Below are positions 1-10,404 of a DNA stretch of 64,000 bases, one piece after another. The position numbers were made by a program, and so were the translations under genes. The number at the start of each line of letters is the position of its first letter. Within the stretch, counting starts at the first letter, position 1. The notes under the pieces are model-generated. The model ran no database searches, was not told the DNA's origin, and worked only from the letters and a program-made list of their open reading frames with translations. Source of the stretch: Selaginella moellendorffii (Eukaryota > Streptophyta > Lycopodiopsida > Selaginellales > Selaginellaceae); the NCBI RefSeq assembly GCF_000143415.4, contig NW_003314313.1:533228-597227 (forward strand). The letters are read 5' to 3'.

Positions 1-424
1 AGAGATCTCATTCCCTCTCGCAGCGAGCCGAGAACGCACCCAAACTTTAAGAGACGCATGCACGAGATGGAGCGAGAGCGAGTCTTTAGAACATAAACAG
101 GTAGCAGTAGCACCACCACCACCTAGAACATGTAATTACAAAAACGTTAGAGCATGGAATGGCGAAAGCCAAACGAAAACATAAGGAGTTCTGATCAGCA
201 AGTGAATGCTTTTCTTGCCTGGTGAGAGTCAAGTTTTTAAAAGAAAACCCTGCGGTAGAACCTGAAGCGTTTCTCGCTGCAGCTTCCCCACAGACAAAAG
301 CTAGAGTTGAGAATGCAAAGTAAAATGGAGAGAAAGAAAACAATGTACCTCTCAAACGAAGCGACTAAAGAAGACGAGGAAACCTCTTGAGATATATGAT
401 CTCCCCCCGGCTGGCCAGCTTAGC
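1..424. other. Intergenic / 3' flank of the ZF-HD gene
   Basis: No convincing coding region is seen here. The stretch lies downstream of the minus-strand ZF-HD stop codon and probably contains its 3' untranslated region. The short open frames here lack recognisable motifs. Confidence 0.5.
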
Positions 425-1123
425 TTACATCTTCTTCCCCAGCGTGTGCTTGTTGTTGTGCATCCACACCTTGAGGACGTGACGCTTGACGCCCACCTCG
501 TTACAAAACTGCTGGACCTCGGCCTCGTCGTGCTTCTGGATCTTCCAGCCCACCTTATCCGCAAATGCCAGCATCCTCTCCTTTTGGTCTCCCGTGAACT
601 TCGTCCTAAACCTCTTTTTGAGATTAGGCCCTCCAGCGTTTGGCATGTAGACTCCTTGATCGTCCAGCTCCCCTGATCTCGACGGCAGCATGAGCCGCTT
701 CTTGTCCTTCCGGTGGTGGCACTCGAGGCAAGAGGGCTCGCCCTCCACCTCCCGCCGGTGGAAGTTGCGGTGGCAGTCACAGGCAGCGCACTTGAGAGCA
801 TCCAGCGTCCCTTCCTCTCCGCACGGCATAAATTCTCCACACCCATCCAGAGCGTGCCCGCCGATACCCGCGGCGTGGTTCTTCAAGCACTGCGTGTACC
901 TCACTGGACGCTTGCTTTTGCTGTCACCCCCTGCCGCCGCCGCCGCCGCCCCCGCCTCTCCGGAGACGACTACGACTGCAGCGCCGCTTCCCACTTGAGC
1001 CGCTGGCGTTCCATTCCCACTCGCCAGGAGCTTGAGCTTGGCTGCAGTCTCGTGTATCGCCGCGGCACTGAACTGCGCTGAAATTGGAATGGGAATGTCT
1101 TCTTCATGGCCACCCAAATCCAT
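425..1123 (-). CDS. Zinc-finger homeodomain (ZF-HD) transcription factor
   Basis: A single-exon plant-specific DNA-binding protein of 232 residues. An alanine/valine-rich N-terminal stretch comes first. A ZF-HD dimerisation zinc finger spans about residues 75-125, beginning [12 protein letters not shown] and carrying the family Cys/His pattern ([23 protein letters not shown]). A homeodomain follows at about 169-231 and ends in the recognition-helix signature [13 protein letters not shown]. The frame is open 31 codons further upstream to 1216, but I chose the internal ATG (MDLGGHEED) because ZF-HD proteins usually start just before an acidic short leader and the extra residues look like translated 5' UTR. 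Known members dimerise through the finger and act in the nucleus in development and stress responses. The function of this copy is inferred from the family. The upstream region is purine/pyrimidine rich. Confidence 0.93.
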   Translation of the reverse strand: MDLGGHEEDIPIPISAQFSAAAIHETAAKLKLLASGNGTPAAQVGSGAAVVVVSGEAGAAAAAAGGDSKSKRPVRYTQCLKNHAAGIGGHALDGCGEFMPCGEEGTLDALKCAACDCHRNFHRREVEGEPSCLECHHRKDKKRLMLPSRSGELDDQGVYMPNAGGPNLKKRFRTKFTGDQKERMLAFADKVGWKIQKHDEAEVQQFCNEVGVKRHVLKVWMHNNKHTLGKKM

Positions 1124-2951
1124 TGCTCTCGAGAGTGGTCCTCGAGAGTGATCAGTGGCTACCTGCCTGCTGAGTCGTGCTAGCTTGGAACTTTTAAGAG
1201 ATGACTTTGCCGTCACTGAGCTACAGCCACCATCTTCTCGAGTCTATAACCTGTGCCCAAAGCTTTCCAGATTGCCTGCCTCCTGCCATCTGCTAGATCT
1301 CGTCATCCTCAAGAGCTGCTCACTACCCTCTTCCCTGCTTCGGCCCAGCTAGCTACACCGGACATTACTCCTGCCAGCACGTCTGAGCATGATCGTGGGA
1401 TTCCAGTTCGCTGCTGCTAGGCCGCCTCTTAGGAGATTTGAGAGCCAACCCAGCTTAGGATAAGCGCAGCACAGGAATTTCGATGATGAAGAGAGAGAAG
1501 AAGGGAGTGGAAGCAGACAGACAAACAGAAACTGGCACACCAGATTTTTAAAACTCTCAGGGATGAGGAGAGAAGGAAAAGAAGGGAGATTTGTTATGTA
1601 TGGAGGAGGAATGTCAAGGAAAAAAAAGAGTGGCAGGGTTTGGAAGAACTGCGAGGAGACTATCGAGCTAAAACACTGGCTAGATCACTTGAGAGAGAAA
1701 AGCGAGAGAATGAAAAAAGAAATCCACACTCCTGGTCCCCACAGCACTGACGCACAACGAGAAATCAAGCACAGCGGGAAGAGATCGATCGAAATATGGA
1801 AGAAAGCAAACGAGGAGAGATCGAGCAGCAGCAGCAATTAATATTACCGACACAGCGCTTGCGAAGTGGCGATTCGGCTCCTACCAAGCCCCGCCGGCTG
1901 CACGACGCGGGGCTAGATCGATCGATCCAGCACCGCATCACCTGGAGCAAGCGCCATCGCCGTGAAATCGAGCGCCGCCGCCGCCGCCGCCGCCTCTCCT
2001 CCTCACCGCTGCCGGAGCCTGGAACTCGAAATAAAAATCCCCAAGAGCTTTCACATGCAATGAAAACTCTCTCCAAAGCTTTCGGTGCTCTCACTCTTTC
2101 ACACACGCTCGAAGAACACACGAGAGACACTAACTAGACTCCATTGCCCTTTATTTTCCCGCCTCGGTGGCCCCATCCTGGCCGTCGATGCCCTCCATCC
2201 GACGGCCACGCTGAAACCCACGATATGAGAGGGCGCTTTCACACTGGGGAAAATCAAATTTCCGGGATTTTTCCCGGGTAGTTTATTGGTCCCAGTGTTT
2301 TTGAACAAGAGTAAAAAAACTTTTTTAATGCGGGAAAATTGTTTTTAAACTGTTTCACGACTGACACCAACAGTCTGGCGCCTGGGCGGATCGCAGCCGT
2401 TGAGTGTGAGAACGGGCGACGGCGATGATGCCACGTGGGAGTTTAATTTGAAACTTTGTCCAAGTAGTACTTTTTGGTGGCAGACATCAGTTTGTGGTAA
2501 GGCTTGCAGAACTTACACTGAGGCTATTTTTTGTTTTACAGCTATCTCATCACAGTGTTTCTACCAGGCATGGGCTTTGTCTTTGACAATAATTCACTGA
2601 AAAGGAGCAATTTGGGACCACAAACAATGCATTTGCAGTATCAGATTAGTTTAAAATAATTAGGAAAATATACTTTAATTAAATACCTGTTTGCAGTACA
2701 TTTCTTAGTTATAATACATGTTTTGGGTTGTCATCATGGAGGCTTAGGCTGGATAAGCTTGGATTGTTTTAGAGGTCACCTTAGAAGCTATGACAACAAG
2801 AGATACTAAAATCTGTAGCTTTAGTTAATCAAAATAATTACTCAATCTAGTAAAGAGATTTTCAATCTAGTAAAGGAACTAATATTAGGGCTTACAGACA
2901 CCAAAATAACGAATATTCTATCTAGGGCATATTCAGCGGCATCGTCTGGCT
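1124..2951. other. Intergenic region between divergent genes, with a GCC-rich repeat
   Basis: This is the presumed shared upstream region of the ZF-HD gene (-) and the oxygenase gene (+). It holds GA-rich stretches around 1480-1760, a short (CGC)n tract near 1974-1995 and an AT-rich part from about 2280 onward. The open frames on both strands at 1563-2137 are low-complexity and Arg-rich, so I do not call genes there. Confidence 0.5.
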
Positions 2952-4604
2952 ATGGCGCCCCACGCTCTCGACTCCATTCCTACAATCGGTACGCTCCCAA
3001 ATTCCTCTCGCGCGCGCAAGATTTCCATCTATCACGCTTGCGTTTTTCCAGATGTGGAGCCACTGGTGAGGCGATTCGATGATCCCGGCCTTGGCGCTTT
3101 TCCGGATGTGAGAGACGTGATCGAGCAGCTCGATCACGCTTGCAGGAACATTGGGTTCTTCTACGCGGTACGATTTAGACTCTCGCGATCGATCGATCGA
3201 TCTACTTTCACGGAATTCAAGCAAATTTCTCGCTCCTTTTTTCTTTCAGGCAGGCCATGGCGTCTCTCGAGAGCTTATGGACGATGTCCGGAGTTTAAGC
3301 CACGAATTTTTCAAGCTTCCAGACTGTGACAAAATGCGAATCAAGATGACTCCTTCGAGCGGCTATCGGTAAAGAGCTAGAAATCCTCGTTCTTAGTTTT
3401 TTTTTTTTCAACCAGGGGATACCAAAAGCTTGGAGAAAACGTATCGTATGGCATGCACGACTGTCACGAAGCCATTGATGTAAGGTTTCCATTGAAGTTG
3501 ACGAAGCTTTCATGCTCGGGGAAATTTCTCCTTTGGCAGTACTTTCGAGAACTTGGACCAGAGATCCAGGATCTAGAACTCGCAAAAACGGTGATGGGTC
3601 CAAACCAATGGTAAACACCAAGGTAGAAAGCTCCAGCAGCAGTTAATCTTGGTTTCATTTCGTTCTCTTCTCGCAGGCCAGAGAATCCAAAGCGTTTTCG
3701 TGCAGTGATGGAGGATTACGTTGATCAATTGCGAGGTAAACAGTTTCTTTCTGGCAAAAAGTTTATTTTCTCTCGTTTTTGTTTTTCTTTGTAGGATTGT
3801 CAAAGGCGATATTGCGAGGGGTAGCACTGGCTTTGGGTGGCGAAGCTGACACTTTTGAGGGCTCCAGAGCTGGGGATCCATTCTGGATACTGCGAGTCAT
3901 TGGTTATCCACCGAAAGATTCACTGGAGAGTCCAGAAAGTTTTGGAATAGGATGGTAAGTTCTCCTTCGTTTTCCGACCAAAGAAAAGTATTAACTGTTG
4001 GGAGTTCTTTGTTTCTAGTGGTGAACATACTGACTACGGTGAGATTTGGATCGATATCAATTGGTCTTTTTTTGAGTTCTTTGTTCTTACAGGTCTGCTC
4101 ACTCTTGTCAATCAAGATCCTGAAATTCCTGCTCTACAGGTAAGAATGTTGGCTTGATTTTGTTAAGTTTCTTATGTTGATCCGTGCTTAAAGGTGAAGA
4201 ACTGCTCAGGAAAGTGGCTGTGGGCGGATCCTGTGCCAGGAACGTTTGTTGTCAACATTGGTGACATGCTAAAAGTACGTCCTCGCAAAATAATCTTCCA
4301 GGCTCCTCTCAAAAAACTTCTTTTTAATTTGCTGTGGGGGATTTTAGATCTGGAGCAATGGAACATATCAGCCTACTCTTCACAGAGTGCTCAACAGTGC
4401 CATGGATTTCAGAGTTTCTGTGCCATTCTTCTACGAGGTTAAAGTTTTTGGTGTGTACTTTTGACAAACTTTTTTCTTTTCCAGCCAAATTTCGATACAA
4501 AGGTGGAGCCTTTAAGTTTTTGTCTTGGAAACTCTAAGGAGGAGGAGAAGCCAGTCGTCTACGGTGAACATCTCGTGAAAAAAGTCCTCACAAACTTTGC
4601 TTGA
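2952..4604 (+). CDS. 2-oxoglutarate/Fe(II)-dependent dioxygenase (isopenicillin N synthase-like), 12 exons
   Basis: Exons read as 2952-2988, 3052-3167, 3250-3368, 3416-3479, 3540-3610, 3677-3735, 3795-3954, 4019-4038, 4093-4139, 4194-4274, 4348-4437 and 4485-4604. All introns are GT-AG and 47-82 nt long, and the joined frame is 327 codons plus stop. The product has the DIOX_N start (IPTIDVEPL, then GFFYAAGHGV) and the 2OG-FeII fold. Iron ligands are His212 and Asp214 (GEHTDYG) and His270 (LHRVLN). The 2-oxoglutarate-binding pair is Arg280/Ser282 (RVS). It should be a soluble cytosolic oxidase acting on a small molecule, but the substrate cannot be told from sequence. Exon 8, which encodes the HTD motif, is only 20 nt long. 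The stop lies 73 nt from the convergent uS8 gene. The family call is firm; the splice sites were placed by eye. Confidence 0.93.
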
Positions 4605-4677
4605 GAAAGCTGGGGTTTTTGTCCCTCCGATTGATCCAAAGCTCCCTCGATCTTGCCACAGAAAATTCGATCCCAAA

Positions 4678-5157
4678 TCAGTAGAAGTATCCCAAAATCC
4701 GGCCACCAAGGTTCTTTTTCTTGGCTTCTCGGTGATCCATGACACCCAGGAAATTCGTGATCACAAGGTGACCAACCTTCCAAGAACAAAAAAGGATTTT
4801 AGCATAAAGAAAATTCATACTTCTTATTCTACCTCTGGAGCTGGGAGAATTTGTCTCGCCCACGCATCGATCCTGCGCGACTTCGTATCAAATCGCTGCG
4901 ACAGCAGCACGCATTTCTTGAGCTTGTCCGTGATCTCGACGGTGATGTGCCCTGGAGTGTGTCCGCCGTGCCTCTGGAAATTTTCCACAAACCCTGCTTC
5001 GACATGGAAACACTCCAATCACCCAAAGCGATCCGATCCCCATACCTTGCTTCTTCATCACCTCCAGGAACCTCAGTACCAGATTGGACGACGGCCTGAT
5101 CACCGCATTCTTCCTGCCCAGCCGCGCAGCATCGTTGAGCGAGCTCAACCTCACCAT
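4678..5157 (-). CDS. RPS15A-like: Ribosomal protein uS8 / S15a-like, three exons
   Basis: Minus-strand exons are 5157-5046, 4993-4833 and 4776-4678, with introns of 52 and 56 nt, giving 123 residues. The protein begins MVRLSSLNDAARLGRKN, matching the MVR-x-x-x-LNDA start of eukaryotic S15a. It ends with GVMDHREAKKKNLGGRILGY plus FY, the family C-terminal hallmark. The middle (GHITVEITDKLKKCVLLSQR) also fits uS8. The usual length is about 130, and the shortfall is mainly six residues missing after LNDA where the family has an NAEKRGK segment. Divergence from the cytosolic form, including KKQGFVENFQ where cytosolic proteins have HGYIGEFE, resembles plant type II S15a, which is reported as mitochondrial. 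That assignment is tentative. uS8 binds small-subunit rRNA early in assembly. Confidence 0.88.
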
Positions 5158-5451
5158 GGCCCTGAAACCCTAAGAGTTTATTATTAACAACAATAAAATA
5201 ATTTGGCAAGAGTCTATACAATACTATTAGTTTTATAAATTATATTAATAATTTATAAACAATGTTTATTAGATGTATAATATCTTAAAATATTCAAATT
5301 ACATAATCTTTCAAACTCTAGACAGTGAAACTTAATAGTTTTCTCAAACCGCAGGCTTACTATGCAACATAATCGAGGAGCAAGTACAGCTGGTGGGGAT
5401 CTCTAATCTTGGAGCTCTGCTCATGCACACTCCAATACAAGCTAAAGAGGC

Positions 5452-5766
5452 TTGCGAGTATATTTGTCACCGGATGTTCTTGGCCAAGCAACTACACTCA
5501 AGATGTGGTTTCTGTGGGGCCTCGAGCTCATTCTCTATGAGCTTGTCCGGGAAGTGTTCCGTTCTCAGAATACCTTAGACAGCGTGGGTGTGTCGAGGGA
5601 GGCTCAGGGTTTGATCATTTGGATGTTGGAGGTTGATCCGGGCAAGAGGCTGACTGTGGAGCAACTGCTTATCGTAAGAACACTAGCGAGCAGCCTACCA
5701 ACCTTGCAGGATTATGTAAGACCAATCACAAAGAAATTATTTCTAAATTATGAAATCCCCATATAA
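5452..5766 (+). pseudogene. Protein kinase C-terminal lobe fragment
   Basis: The translation contains pieces that line up with serine/threonine kinase subdomains VIII-XI: SPDVLGQ (APE-like), then WGLELILYELV (the DVWSLGVILYEL region), SREAQGLIIWMLEVDPGKR (the conserved Arg of subdomain XI) and LTVEQLL. The DVWS motif is altered (KMWFLW), and no glycine loop, catalytic Lys, HRD or DFG was found upstream, so this is a truncated, probably dead copy. The 5158-5451 stretch before it is AT-rich and holds nothing I can call. Confidence 0.5.
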
Positions 5767-6036
5767 AATCAAAGATGTTCAATTGCCATTTGGTTTTATC
5801 ACGAAGTTTTGTTTCCCGTTGCTATTCATGTAGCAAAATGTCAGAATCAGCTTGACTTGTATGAACAAAACATACATATGATTATTTATCGTGGCAAGTT
5901 GCAGAACACCTTGTGTCACTTGTGTGCAGCAAATGCCGAGTCAAGGCATTCCAGGGAATCTAAAGAATATGTAATGTTGATCACTTTTGAGTTTCAAAAT
6001 TGCTGATTACGCCTTTCGCTTTTGTGGCCTGCCTGC

Positions 6037-6130
6037 CTCGAGTCGGCAATCTCCATAATCAAAGAGAATGCAATGGCAGCGGAAAACGGGCGTTGCTTCC
6101 ACTTCTTTCTCAGTATGGCATGGTGTCTAA
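6037..6130 (+). pseudogene. Fragment of the membrane-protein gene found at 7181-7771
   Basis: About 30 codons on the plus strand (CLESAISIIKENAM then ENGRCFHFFLS and AWCL) closely match residues 60-97 of the minus-strand membrane protein at 7181-7771 (CLQSGISLIKEDAT, EKGRCFHFLLA, AWCL). The copy has lost part of a membrane span between HFFLS and AWCL and is in opposite orientation to its relative 1.1 kb away. It runs into unrelated sequence on both sides, so it is a partial duplicate rather than a working gene. Confidence 0.6.
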
Positions 6131-6381
6131 ATCAGGCTACTGAGCATCCACGCTTCTGGCAATCCTTCCATAGCAAAGGAACATCTCCATCAAGAAAAAG
6201 TGAAGAGAAAACTTCCCAAGCTCGAAATGAACTATACAAGTTTTTAAATACCTGGAACCACACCAGCAAAAATGCCGTCGTCGTCCCCAACGTGAGCAAA
6301 ATCCGCGAACAACTGCAAATCGAGCTCACATCCACGGATCATCTGGGTGATATGCCAAGAACTTGGCTGTTTTGGATGCAC
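6127..6381 (-). other. Possible spliced minus-strand coding fragment
   Basis: On the minus strand 6381-6252 is open and ends at a GT donor (GVVP), and 6155-6127 follows an AG acceptor and closes with EAWMLSSLI and a stop. The two join in frame as 53 codons containing CELDLQLFADFAHVGDDDG. No start exon in a compatible phase was found upstream (the ATG near 6471 is out of phase) and I do not recognise the protein. It overlaps the plus-strand fragment at 6037-6130. It may be chance or the tail of a gene whose 5' end I cannot resolve. Confidence 0.2.
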
Positions 6382-6806
6382 CTATACAGGCAAGAACAAA
6401 ATCTAGAGAAAAAACGAAGAAGAAAGATAATCTTACCAGTTGACTTTGAGGCCCTTGCGGGAGAATCCATGGCGGCCTCTACTCCAATCGGCAGAGCACC
6501 ACTGCGCCAGGGCTTGTAAGCGTGATGCGTGGAGTGGCCTTTGGAGAGTGGACAAGGTCAAGGCGCTGGAGGCTGTCAGGAGGAGGAGAGAAAGCACCAC
6601 CGTGATCTATGCCCAACGGCGCCGCTGGTGGCGCCGCCGCCCACTCGTGGTGTTGCTGCAGCCCACGAACTATCTATCTATCTCTCTTCTGTTTCTACAT
6701 CGAGAAGCATGAGACATTATGTAATGCAAGGCATGCAGTTTCAAAATTTCCACCTCCTCACCATCTTCCTCCCTCCGCCCCTGCTATCAATTCTTGACTT
6801 GGCACC

Positions 6807-7076
6807 ATGCCAGTCGTGACTTTCACTCGCTTTGATGAGATCAGACGCCGTCGGAGGAGTTTTCCACGCCACTCGAGTCCGCGTCACTCCAAAGACGCGA
6901 AGCCAAGGAGGGCGACGCTCCTCAAGCGCGGGCACAGCCAGGCAAGCTCGTCAGCGGTGGCGGACGATCACGGCCCCGATTCCACCTGGGTGGACGTGAA
7001 GGAGAAGCGGAGAAAGGACAAGAAATCCAAGAGCAAGAAGAATCCTCCAACGCAGGGAGAGACAGCGACTTGCTAG
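6807..7076 (+). CDS. Small basic hypothetical protein
   Basis: An 89-codon frame starting MPVVTFTRFDEIRRRRR, rich in Arg, Lys and Ser and ending in a lysine-rich tail (KEKRRKDKKSKSKKN). No known domain is recognised. Its GC-rich, low-complexity composition differs from the surrounding AT-rich DNA, and there is a short AT stretch 15 nt after the stop. The charge suggests a nuclear or nucleic-acid-binding protein if it is made at all. It could also be a chance frame. Confidence 0.3.
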   Translation: MPVVTFTRFDEIRRRRRSFPRHSSPRHSKDAKPRRATLLKRGHSQASSSAVADDHGPDSTWVDVKEKRRKDKKSKSKKNPPTQGETATC

Positions 7077-7180
7077 TTAGAACAAACAAAAGCTTTTGGA
7101 TGTTTTACCACAAGAAATGAAATTCTTTTACACTTTTTGTAGGCGATTACCACACGAAATGGAATTCTTGTGTTCTTTCT

Positions 7181-7771
7181 TCACTTTTTGTATAGACTGT
7201 ACCCATACCCATTAGCAAGAAAGATGATGGCGAAAATAGTTCCTCTCAGTGGAATCCTTTGGAACAACTTTTTCAAGGAAGTAACGAAGATTAGAATTCC
7301 AAGAAGTAAAAATGCACCCACGGTTGACCACGTTGCGATCATGTTGCTAACGTCGTAGACAATGTAGAGGAGGCTGAAAAAGAGTGGTGTCATCATCACG
7401 GACAAGCTCATAAAGAAGATCATCCAAATAGAGATCATGAGCTTTTTGACCTCAGAAGTGTTTCCTTGTTCATTCTCACCGATCGCTATTAGACACCATG
7501 CTAATCCAATCACTGAGATGGCTGCAGCGAGAAGAAAGTGGAAGCAGCGCCCCTTTTCCACTGGCGTTGCATCTTCTTTGATGAGGGAGATTCCAGATTG
7601 GAGGCATGTAGAAGCCACAAAAGTGAAAGGCGTAATCAGCACTTCGACAAGCCTCAATGCTTCTCTGCCAGGGCTAGCATTAGCTTCTGCAATCCTTCCC
7701 ACTTCTTCCATGAAGCTCCCCTTCAAGCTGCCGATTTTGTCGAGGGGGGTGATAAGAGCGTCACCCAGCAA
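7181..7771 (-). CDS. Multi-span membrane protein of unknown function
   Basis: An unspliced frame of 196 codons. The first 48 residues are soluble (MLGDALITPLDKIGSLKGS). Four or five hydrophobic segments follow, at roughly 49-67, 77-99, 112-141 (long enough for two helices), 150-166 and 175-192, with a short basic tail (LYKK). I do not recognise the family. Partial copies of the same sequence occur at 6037-6130 and, rearranged, at 31374-31625, so it belongs to a duplicating family in this genome. The start is the first ATG in frame; an upstream exon cannot be excluded. The long open frame and conserved hydrophobic pattern argue that it is a real gene, though a transposon-borne origin is possible. 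Confidence 0.55.
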   Translation of the reverse strand: MLGDALITPLDKIGSLKGSFMEEVGRIAEANASPGREALRLVEVLITPFTFVASTCLQSGISLIKEDATPVEKGRCFHFLLAAAISVIGLAWCLIAIGENEQGNTSEVKKLMISIWMIFFMSLSVMMTPLFFSLLYIVYDVSNMIATWSTVGAFLLLGILIFVTSLKKLFQRIPLRGTIFAIIFLANGYGYSLYKK

Positions 7772-8216
7772 TATTCTTTAGATTCCCTAGAATATCTTGA
7801 CTTGGCATCTGCTGACACAGCAAGCCTATGAGTTTGTCAAATTATAAAAAGAAAACCTAAGATTAACTTTAAAATATTGAAATATATAAGTACCTAAGTC
7901 AAAGTTTCTAAATTTTATGATTTCTAAAGCTATATTGCTTTACTATAAACTGCAACATTCTAAAAAAACGTAAATGTGAATCGGATAAAATAAGCTCAAA
8001 CATTTTGATAGTTAGCCATTATTAATGTATTTTGGCAAAAGATTTCTCTTAAGTGCCACCTATGTAGATGCTTGGAGCATGTGGTAAACTCACCACCCTA
8101 TGCTCCACTACAAGTGCCACTGACGGGAGTGTTGTTTTATAGATGTTATAAATTTGACACTACATTATTTTGTGTAAGTCACTAAAAAGAACAATTTGAA
8201 AAACAATTTATTATGG
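7772..8216. other. AT-rich intergenic DNA with a hairpin
   Basis: No gene is seen. At about 8071-8106 there is an imperfect inverted repeat (TGGAGCAT ... ATGCTCCA around a loop) that could form a stem. Otherwise the stretch is AT-rich and featureless. Confidence 0.4.
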
Positions 8217-9788
8217 TTCAAAATATGAAGGGAAGGTGTTCATAAATAAAAATGCATTTTTTTTTATTCAGTTAAAGGTGCCCCACCTAGGCATATGCAT
8301 CTAGCAGAGGTCTTAAAAATTTTAGGATTACATGTTTTTTGAGTTTAAATAGTATTAAGCTTTATGTCCTTTTAGGAATTTTGATTTCATGAGTTTATAT
8401 TTGGTATTAAAGAGGTCTCAAATTTGACTATATTAGTTGGTTAGAAGAATCATTAATATTGATATCTAGCAATTTAATTTTTTTTGGTTGGGTTAGATTT
8501 AAGAAGTAGGGTGTTTAGAGAGTTGAGAGCCCTCTTAACTTCCATTCATGCCCTCAAACAATTGTAGTTCAAATATAAAGAGAAAGGGTTTATGAATAAA
8601 AATAGTGATTAATTTTTCCATTCTACTTTAGTCATTTAACCACACCTTCAACCACTTGGAGGAGTCTTATTTACAACCTCCATAAGTCCAATTCAGGATT
8701 TTGGGGCTTGCTAGCCCCGAGAATGGCATCCATGCCACTTGACTTTTGCACTTGGTCCAAGTGCTCCACGTGTTCGATCCCATAACCGGCACTCAAAGGT
8801 ACCACCGACATATTAGCCCGTTACTCTAAGACCATGCTCAATCACCTTTGCCATATTAGTGGTCCAATACCACATGTATCATAGTCCTGTCTCTTTAAGA
8901 CTTGGCCATCTATCCATGAGTGATCATCGTATATCCACTCTTTAACATCTTTAGGATGCCCACAGATATGGAGAACAATCTTCCCCAATATCCCTGTTTT
9001 AGTCCCCACTAAATCCCTTTTTGCCCATGGCCGTGTTTCTGCCATTAAAACAAGGCTTGTAAGCCCGACCTCTAAGTCCCATTGTCCTCTAGGGATTCCT
9101 CACTGTGTGACCATATCTTTAGTCACTGCACTAAAGGACTACTCCTCTTTTTTTCACAGTCTGGGACTTTGGGACAACATTTCGGAACACCATGGCCTTA
9201 CACAAGCCTCATGGGTACTCTCCCCACCTTCCACCTTTGGATGCTCTAGCCATGGGCTTAGAGCGAGGTTCTGTTGAGCCATACTAAGTATCCAAGTAGG
9301 TAGTGCCACTCACACTTGAACTGGGAGCATTGACCATTCAATCTCCCAGGGGAACTAGAGCTGGCTCTTGAACACCTCATTAAGTTACCCCATTTGATAC
9401 TCCGTATTCACTCTAGCCTTAGACTTCCTAGTGGTTATCCTATCACCCAACACTTGGGTACATCCTTCCTAGGCCAAACTAGCTCCAAATTGGCTCCACT
9501 AGGTCCAACTCCACACTCTCCCTACTATACTTTTGGAACCCCCTATAGGCTCCCCCCCCCCAAGGGAACGATTGCTTTGGGCTTTCACCCAATAGCCTGT
9601 ATTAGTATTCGAACTTGGACTTGGACTCGGACTGGGTCTCAGTTTCGGTCTTGATTCCATCTCGGACTCCATCTCAAGTCCATCTCAGATTCCATCTCAG
9701 ACTCTATCTCAGATCCATCTCGGACTCCATTTCGGACTCCATCTCAGATCCATTTTGGACTCCATCTCGGACTCCATCTTGGGTCTAT
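8217..9788. repeat. Repeat family R, left part of copy 1
   Basis: Non-coding, degenerate sequence that recurs at 33400-35065 and in pieces at 36480-38640. For example, the blocks around 8641 (cacttggaggagtc), 9181 (accttacacaagcc...) and 9570 (ttgctttgggctttcacc) have diverged counterparts there in the same order. It carries no long open frame. It continues across two later insertions: the 12.36-kb element at 9789 and the chromovirus at 22412. The nature of the family is unknown; it could be a large non-autonomous retroelement or a long tandem repeat. Confidence 0.6.
9611..9788. repeat. Degenerate 11-12 bp tandem array (left half)
   Basis: Tandem variants of a short unit such as ctcggactccat and ctcaagtccat. 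The same array continues at 22149-22278 on the far side of the 12.36-kb element, showing that the element inserted into it. Similar arrays lie at 33811-33927 and 37871-38180 in the other family R copies. Confidence 0.75.
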
Positions 9789-9812
9789 AAGCTCTATTTC
9801 GTTAAAGTGGGA
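9789..9812 (+). repeat. Left terminal inverted repeat
   Basis: 24 bp starting AAGCTCTATTTC and ending AAGTGGGA. It is identical in inverted orientation to 22125-22148 and preceded by CTAT. Confidence 0.88.
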
Positions 9813-10404
9813 TTTATTCAGTAAAATGGGACTAGGTACAAATTTTCAAGTATTTGAAAATGACGTGAAATTATATGTTTTTTGTCCAGGGGCTAGACAT
9901 ATCTAGGGCATGGTGACTAGCGCGGTGACTTTGTGTCCAGACTGAGTCCATTTGGTTGTATAATAAATCTCATTGTCAAGGTGAACAAGCCGAATCTGAA
10001 GCTAAAGAAGAGCGATGGCATGCGCGCACACACTATTTGTTTGTTCATTGAGCATGTGGTGAGCTTTCCAAGATGAACGTCATTCCTATTAGCCAGACAT
10101 ATAACTTAATGGTGAGAACATTTAGATATTATTCAATGTTATCTTTTTCTAACGAATCTAATTGTGAAGGTGTAGCAAGAGGCATTGCTAGTCTGGAGAA
10201 GTCATTTAACTCATTTGACCCTTAGTGTATTTTCATGAAACTAAATAACATTCATATTATTAAGGAATTTCTCTAGTACCTTTTTTTTACGACATAGAGG
10301 CTTGCATTTCTTTCAAAGGTGATTTAGTAAAAGGCCTGAGGGCACATGCCATTCTATTTCTCAGACCGGTATTAAGATATACTAGTGCAAAGGGCCACAT
10401 GCCA
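9813..10404. other. Left subterminal region of the 12.36-kb element
   Basis: Non-coding and AT-rich. It holds half-copies of the element palindrome near 10341-10352 and 10391-10407, just after the end of the transposase-like gene. No other feature is seen. Confidence 0.5.

Noticed and set aside
1563..2137. Arg- and Gln-rich frames upstream of the ZF-HD gene
   Set aside because: They are open on both strands because of GC-rich triplet repeats, with no domains.
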